From UBA6136 sp964386975 (GTDB lineage Bacteria; Pseudomonadota; Gammaproteobacteria; Methylococcales; Methylococcaceae), in assembly GCA_964386975.1 (NCBI GenBank), contig CAYLUS010000001.1, positions 62,001 to 126,000 of the forward strand: a DNA stretch of 64,000 bases, written 5' to 3'. Of the stretch, positions 63,301 through 64,000 are shown one piece after another. Under the pieces are notes generated by a model. It was given only the letters and a program-made list of their open reading frames with translations. It was not told the origin of the DNA and made no database searches. The translations under genes were made by a program, and so were the position numbers. The first letter of the stretch is position 1, and every line of letters begins with the position of its first letter.

Positions 63301-63511
63301 TGACGCCCTCCTCGATCGGGATGCCGACCGTACGGGCAATCACCTCGGCACTCGCGCCCGGGTAACGGGTGGTAACCTGAATCGTTGGCGGAACGATATT
63401 GGGATACTGCGCGATGGGCAGGTTCATCAGGCTGACCAGCCCGAGAATCACGGTGATGATCGCGATTACATTGGCGAAAATGGGTCGCTCAATGAAGAAT
63501 TTGGAGATCAT
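60365..63511 (-). CDS. RND multidrug efflux permease (HAE1 type)
   Basis: 1048-aa inner-membrane proton-driven transporter of the AcrB/MexB class. N-terminal MISKFFIERPIFANVIAIITVILGL, the proton-relay Asp pair in LAIGIVVDDAIVIVE (about residues 405-419), and the C-terminal GLVLMIALASKNAILVVEFARELREEG are diagnostic; two porter domains lie between. It is coupled to the adaptor gene upstream (ATGA) and shares CTAG stop bases with the convergent carrier gene. The outer-membrane factor is not in the window. Substrates unknown. Confidence 0.95.
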   Translation of the reverse strand: MISKFFIERPIFANVIAIITVILGLVSLMNLPIAQYPNIVPPTIQVTTRYPGASAEVIARTVGIPIEEGVNGVEKSIYMYSTSGSDGTYILTITFEVGTDLNASLSLVQNLVNGQLAQLPEGVQKQGVNIRKVSTNILQAVSLYSEDERFDETFLSNYALINLQYPLGRIPGVGQIKVLGAGSYSMRIWLNPERLKYYGMTTMDVSDAIRQQNNQVVAGQLGGPPAPDDQPYQLTINAVGRLEDASQFENIIIKSTMGPDGSVAQIVRVKDVARVELSQQAYTNFAGISGHKAAQILVYALPGANAIDLGKRIRAEVETLSEHFPEGLTYGVHYDTTDFIEQSIHSVYETLYEAGLLVLAVVVLFLQNWRATLVPATTVPVTIIGAFGAMAMMGFSVNLMTLFALILAIGIVVDDAIVIVESASSHIEAGMTPKEAAIKAMSQMTGPVIGITLVLSAVFIPAAFLPGITGQLFRQFALVIASTAIISAINALTLKPAQCALYLKPRPKDYQPNAFYRAFNAFYGRVEAGYTRIVRWMVARTRLMAMVFSGVILLGGYLFVHHQTGFLPIEDQGYAIIVGKLPEGTAQPRVRETVARIDEILKSTPGIESWVTIGGFSMLDAANLSNAFSIFAIYDSWEKRGESLSQKAIIGHLKQRMDALQEARVAVVTPPPIAGLGQAGGLQMMIEDRRSLGLQELQQVMMEVQRAGAAQSGLAFMATTFSAQSPQLFLDIDRTKAQSLQVPMDNVFGTLQSFLGSSYVNLFTKFDQSFQVYVQADAPYRQSFDDIKNLYVRNKNADMVPLGTLLTVNRRVGSELVSRYNLYPAAPLFGAPAPGFSGGDAIQLMEQMTDQTLPEGMSSEWTATAYQQKQLGNTAYFVYGLSILLVFLVLAAQYEDWSSPMAVILVVPMALVGVILALIVRQFDSNLYTQVGLVLMIALASKNAILVVEFARELREEGLTIQEAAIEATRRRFRPIIMTSFAFILGVVPLLKAGGAGAASQQAIGTVVFGGMLASTILAIPFVPVFYVITQEWRERRRAAKAPESSGA

Positions 63512-64000
63512 TTTGACGGCTCATCCTGGACCGGATCGACCGGACGCCCCGGTATGGCCCTCAGAAGACCGTTGGTAATGACCCAGTCCGTCTCCTGAAC
63601 GCCCTCGTCAATGGCGATCTTGCCACCTAACTGGGGACCCGGAGTCACCGCCCGACGCGCGACGATGTGTTTGTCATCGACCACCAGAACATAGGCGCCA
63701 CCCTGATCGTAGGCAACCGCCTCCTGGGGCAACACCAATCCACTTTGAACGCCCGGACGATCGCCTTTGATCCTGACGAAAAGCCCCGGAAGAATCTTGG
63801 CATCGGGATTGGGGAGCGTTGCCCTGAGCTGGAGGGTACCCGTCGCGTTATCGACCTGAATATCGGCATAATCGAGCATGGCCTGGTGCGGGAATCCCTC
63901 TTCATTGGCCAAACCCACCCAGACCGGCACATTGGGCGCACGGTCCTCCACCTTGCCTCCGGACTCAGTCTGCGTCTGTACCCGGCGGATCTTTAAGAGC
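63508..64000 (-). CDS. RND efflux periplasmic adaptor, 5' part outside the window
   Basis: C-terminal part of a membrane-fusion protein (AcrA/MexA type); the frame is open to the right edge, so about 163 residues are seen and the N-terminus lies beyond. The beta-barrel segment ADIQVDNATGTLQLRATLPNPDAKILPGLFVRIKG and the membrane-proximal LPQEAVAYDQGGAYVLVVDD segment are typical. An internal GTG at 63951 is not the real start. The stop overlaps the permease start as ATGA. Confidence 0.92.
   Translation of the reverse strand, partial: LLKIRRVQTQTESGGKVEDRAPNVPVWVGLANEEGFPHQAMLDYADIQVDNATGTLQLRATLPNPDAKILPGLFVRIKGDRPGVQSGLVLPQEAVAYDQGGAYVLVVDDKHIVARRAVTPGPQLGGKIAIDEGVQETDWVITNGLLRAIPGRPVDPVQDEPSK

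Noticed and set aside
1..64000. tRNA, rRNA, CRISPR arrays, insertion sequences, prophage
   Set aside because: Nothing resembling these was seen by reading: no cloverleaf-like segments, no regularly spaced repeats, no transposase or integrase frames.

Overview
The window looks like a chromosomal segment of a gammaproteobacterium. Markers are the dusB-fis pair, the smc-zipA-ligA block, a heptosyltransferase of LPS core synthesis, a type II secretion secretin and an RND efflux pair. A lanthanide-type methanol dehydrogenase (XoxF) with its XoxJ/MxaJ-type partner indicates capacity for methanol oxidation, so a methylotroph or methanotroph is likely. Genus cannot be fixed from the sequence. The DNA is moderately GC-rich and densely coding, with many 4-base start/stop overlaps and several GTG or TTG starts. 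The left end cuts gspD, which also holds a 100-N assembly gap. The right end cuts an RND adaptor gene.

Layout. 1-8.5 kb: gspD end, a small exported protein, GNAT-Nif3-ThiD on the minus strand, then alaC-hom-thrC (alanine and threonine synthesis) and a yjdM-queF pair. 8.6-15.9 kb: smc-zipA-ligA, a YceK-type lipoprotein and a MEKHLA-domain protein. 15.9-29.5 kb: clpB with a heat-shock-type promoter, waaC, dusB-fis-purH, a lone glcF, speD, an OsmC protein, prlC, a two-gene anti-sigma/STAS module and a CorC/HlyC-type protein. 29.6-43.7 kb: a surface-glycan locus. It holds a TviB/WbpO-type UDP-HexNAc dehydrogenase, an O-antigen ligase, a MurJ-like flippase, two paralogous GT2 enzymes that bracket a sulfotransferase and an APS kinase, two GT4 enzymes and an AsnB-type amidotransferase. 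It runs without a break into methionine-salvage genes mtnB-mtnD-mtnC. 44-46.6 kb: two murein enzymes (MepK-like and LdtD/YcbB-like). 46.6-52.7 kb: a complete suf operon (sufR-B-C-D-S-U plus a Rieske protein) behind a promoter with an Rrf2-type operator. 52.8-55.4 kb: prfB, with its programmed +1 frameshift, and lysS. 55.4-60.4 kb: xoxJ and xoxF, then a divergent metallo-beta-lactamase-fold protein and a fused SoxYZ-like carrier. 60.4-64 kb: RND efflux permease and adaptor.

Most genes are core functions. The two places with the most unexplained biology are the glycan locus and the XoxF neighbourhood. The glycan locus implies a surface polysaccharide carrying sulfate and possibly an amidated uronic acid, with local PAPS supply. 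The XoxF neighbourhood has an exported hydrolase plus SoxYZ-like carrier next to the dehydrogenase, and a series of RNA hairpins between xoxF and xoxJ.
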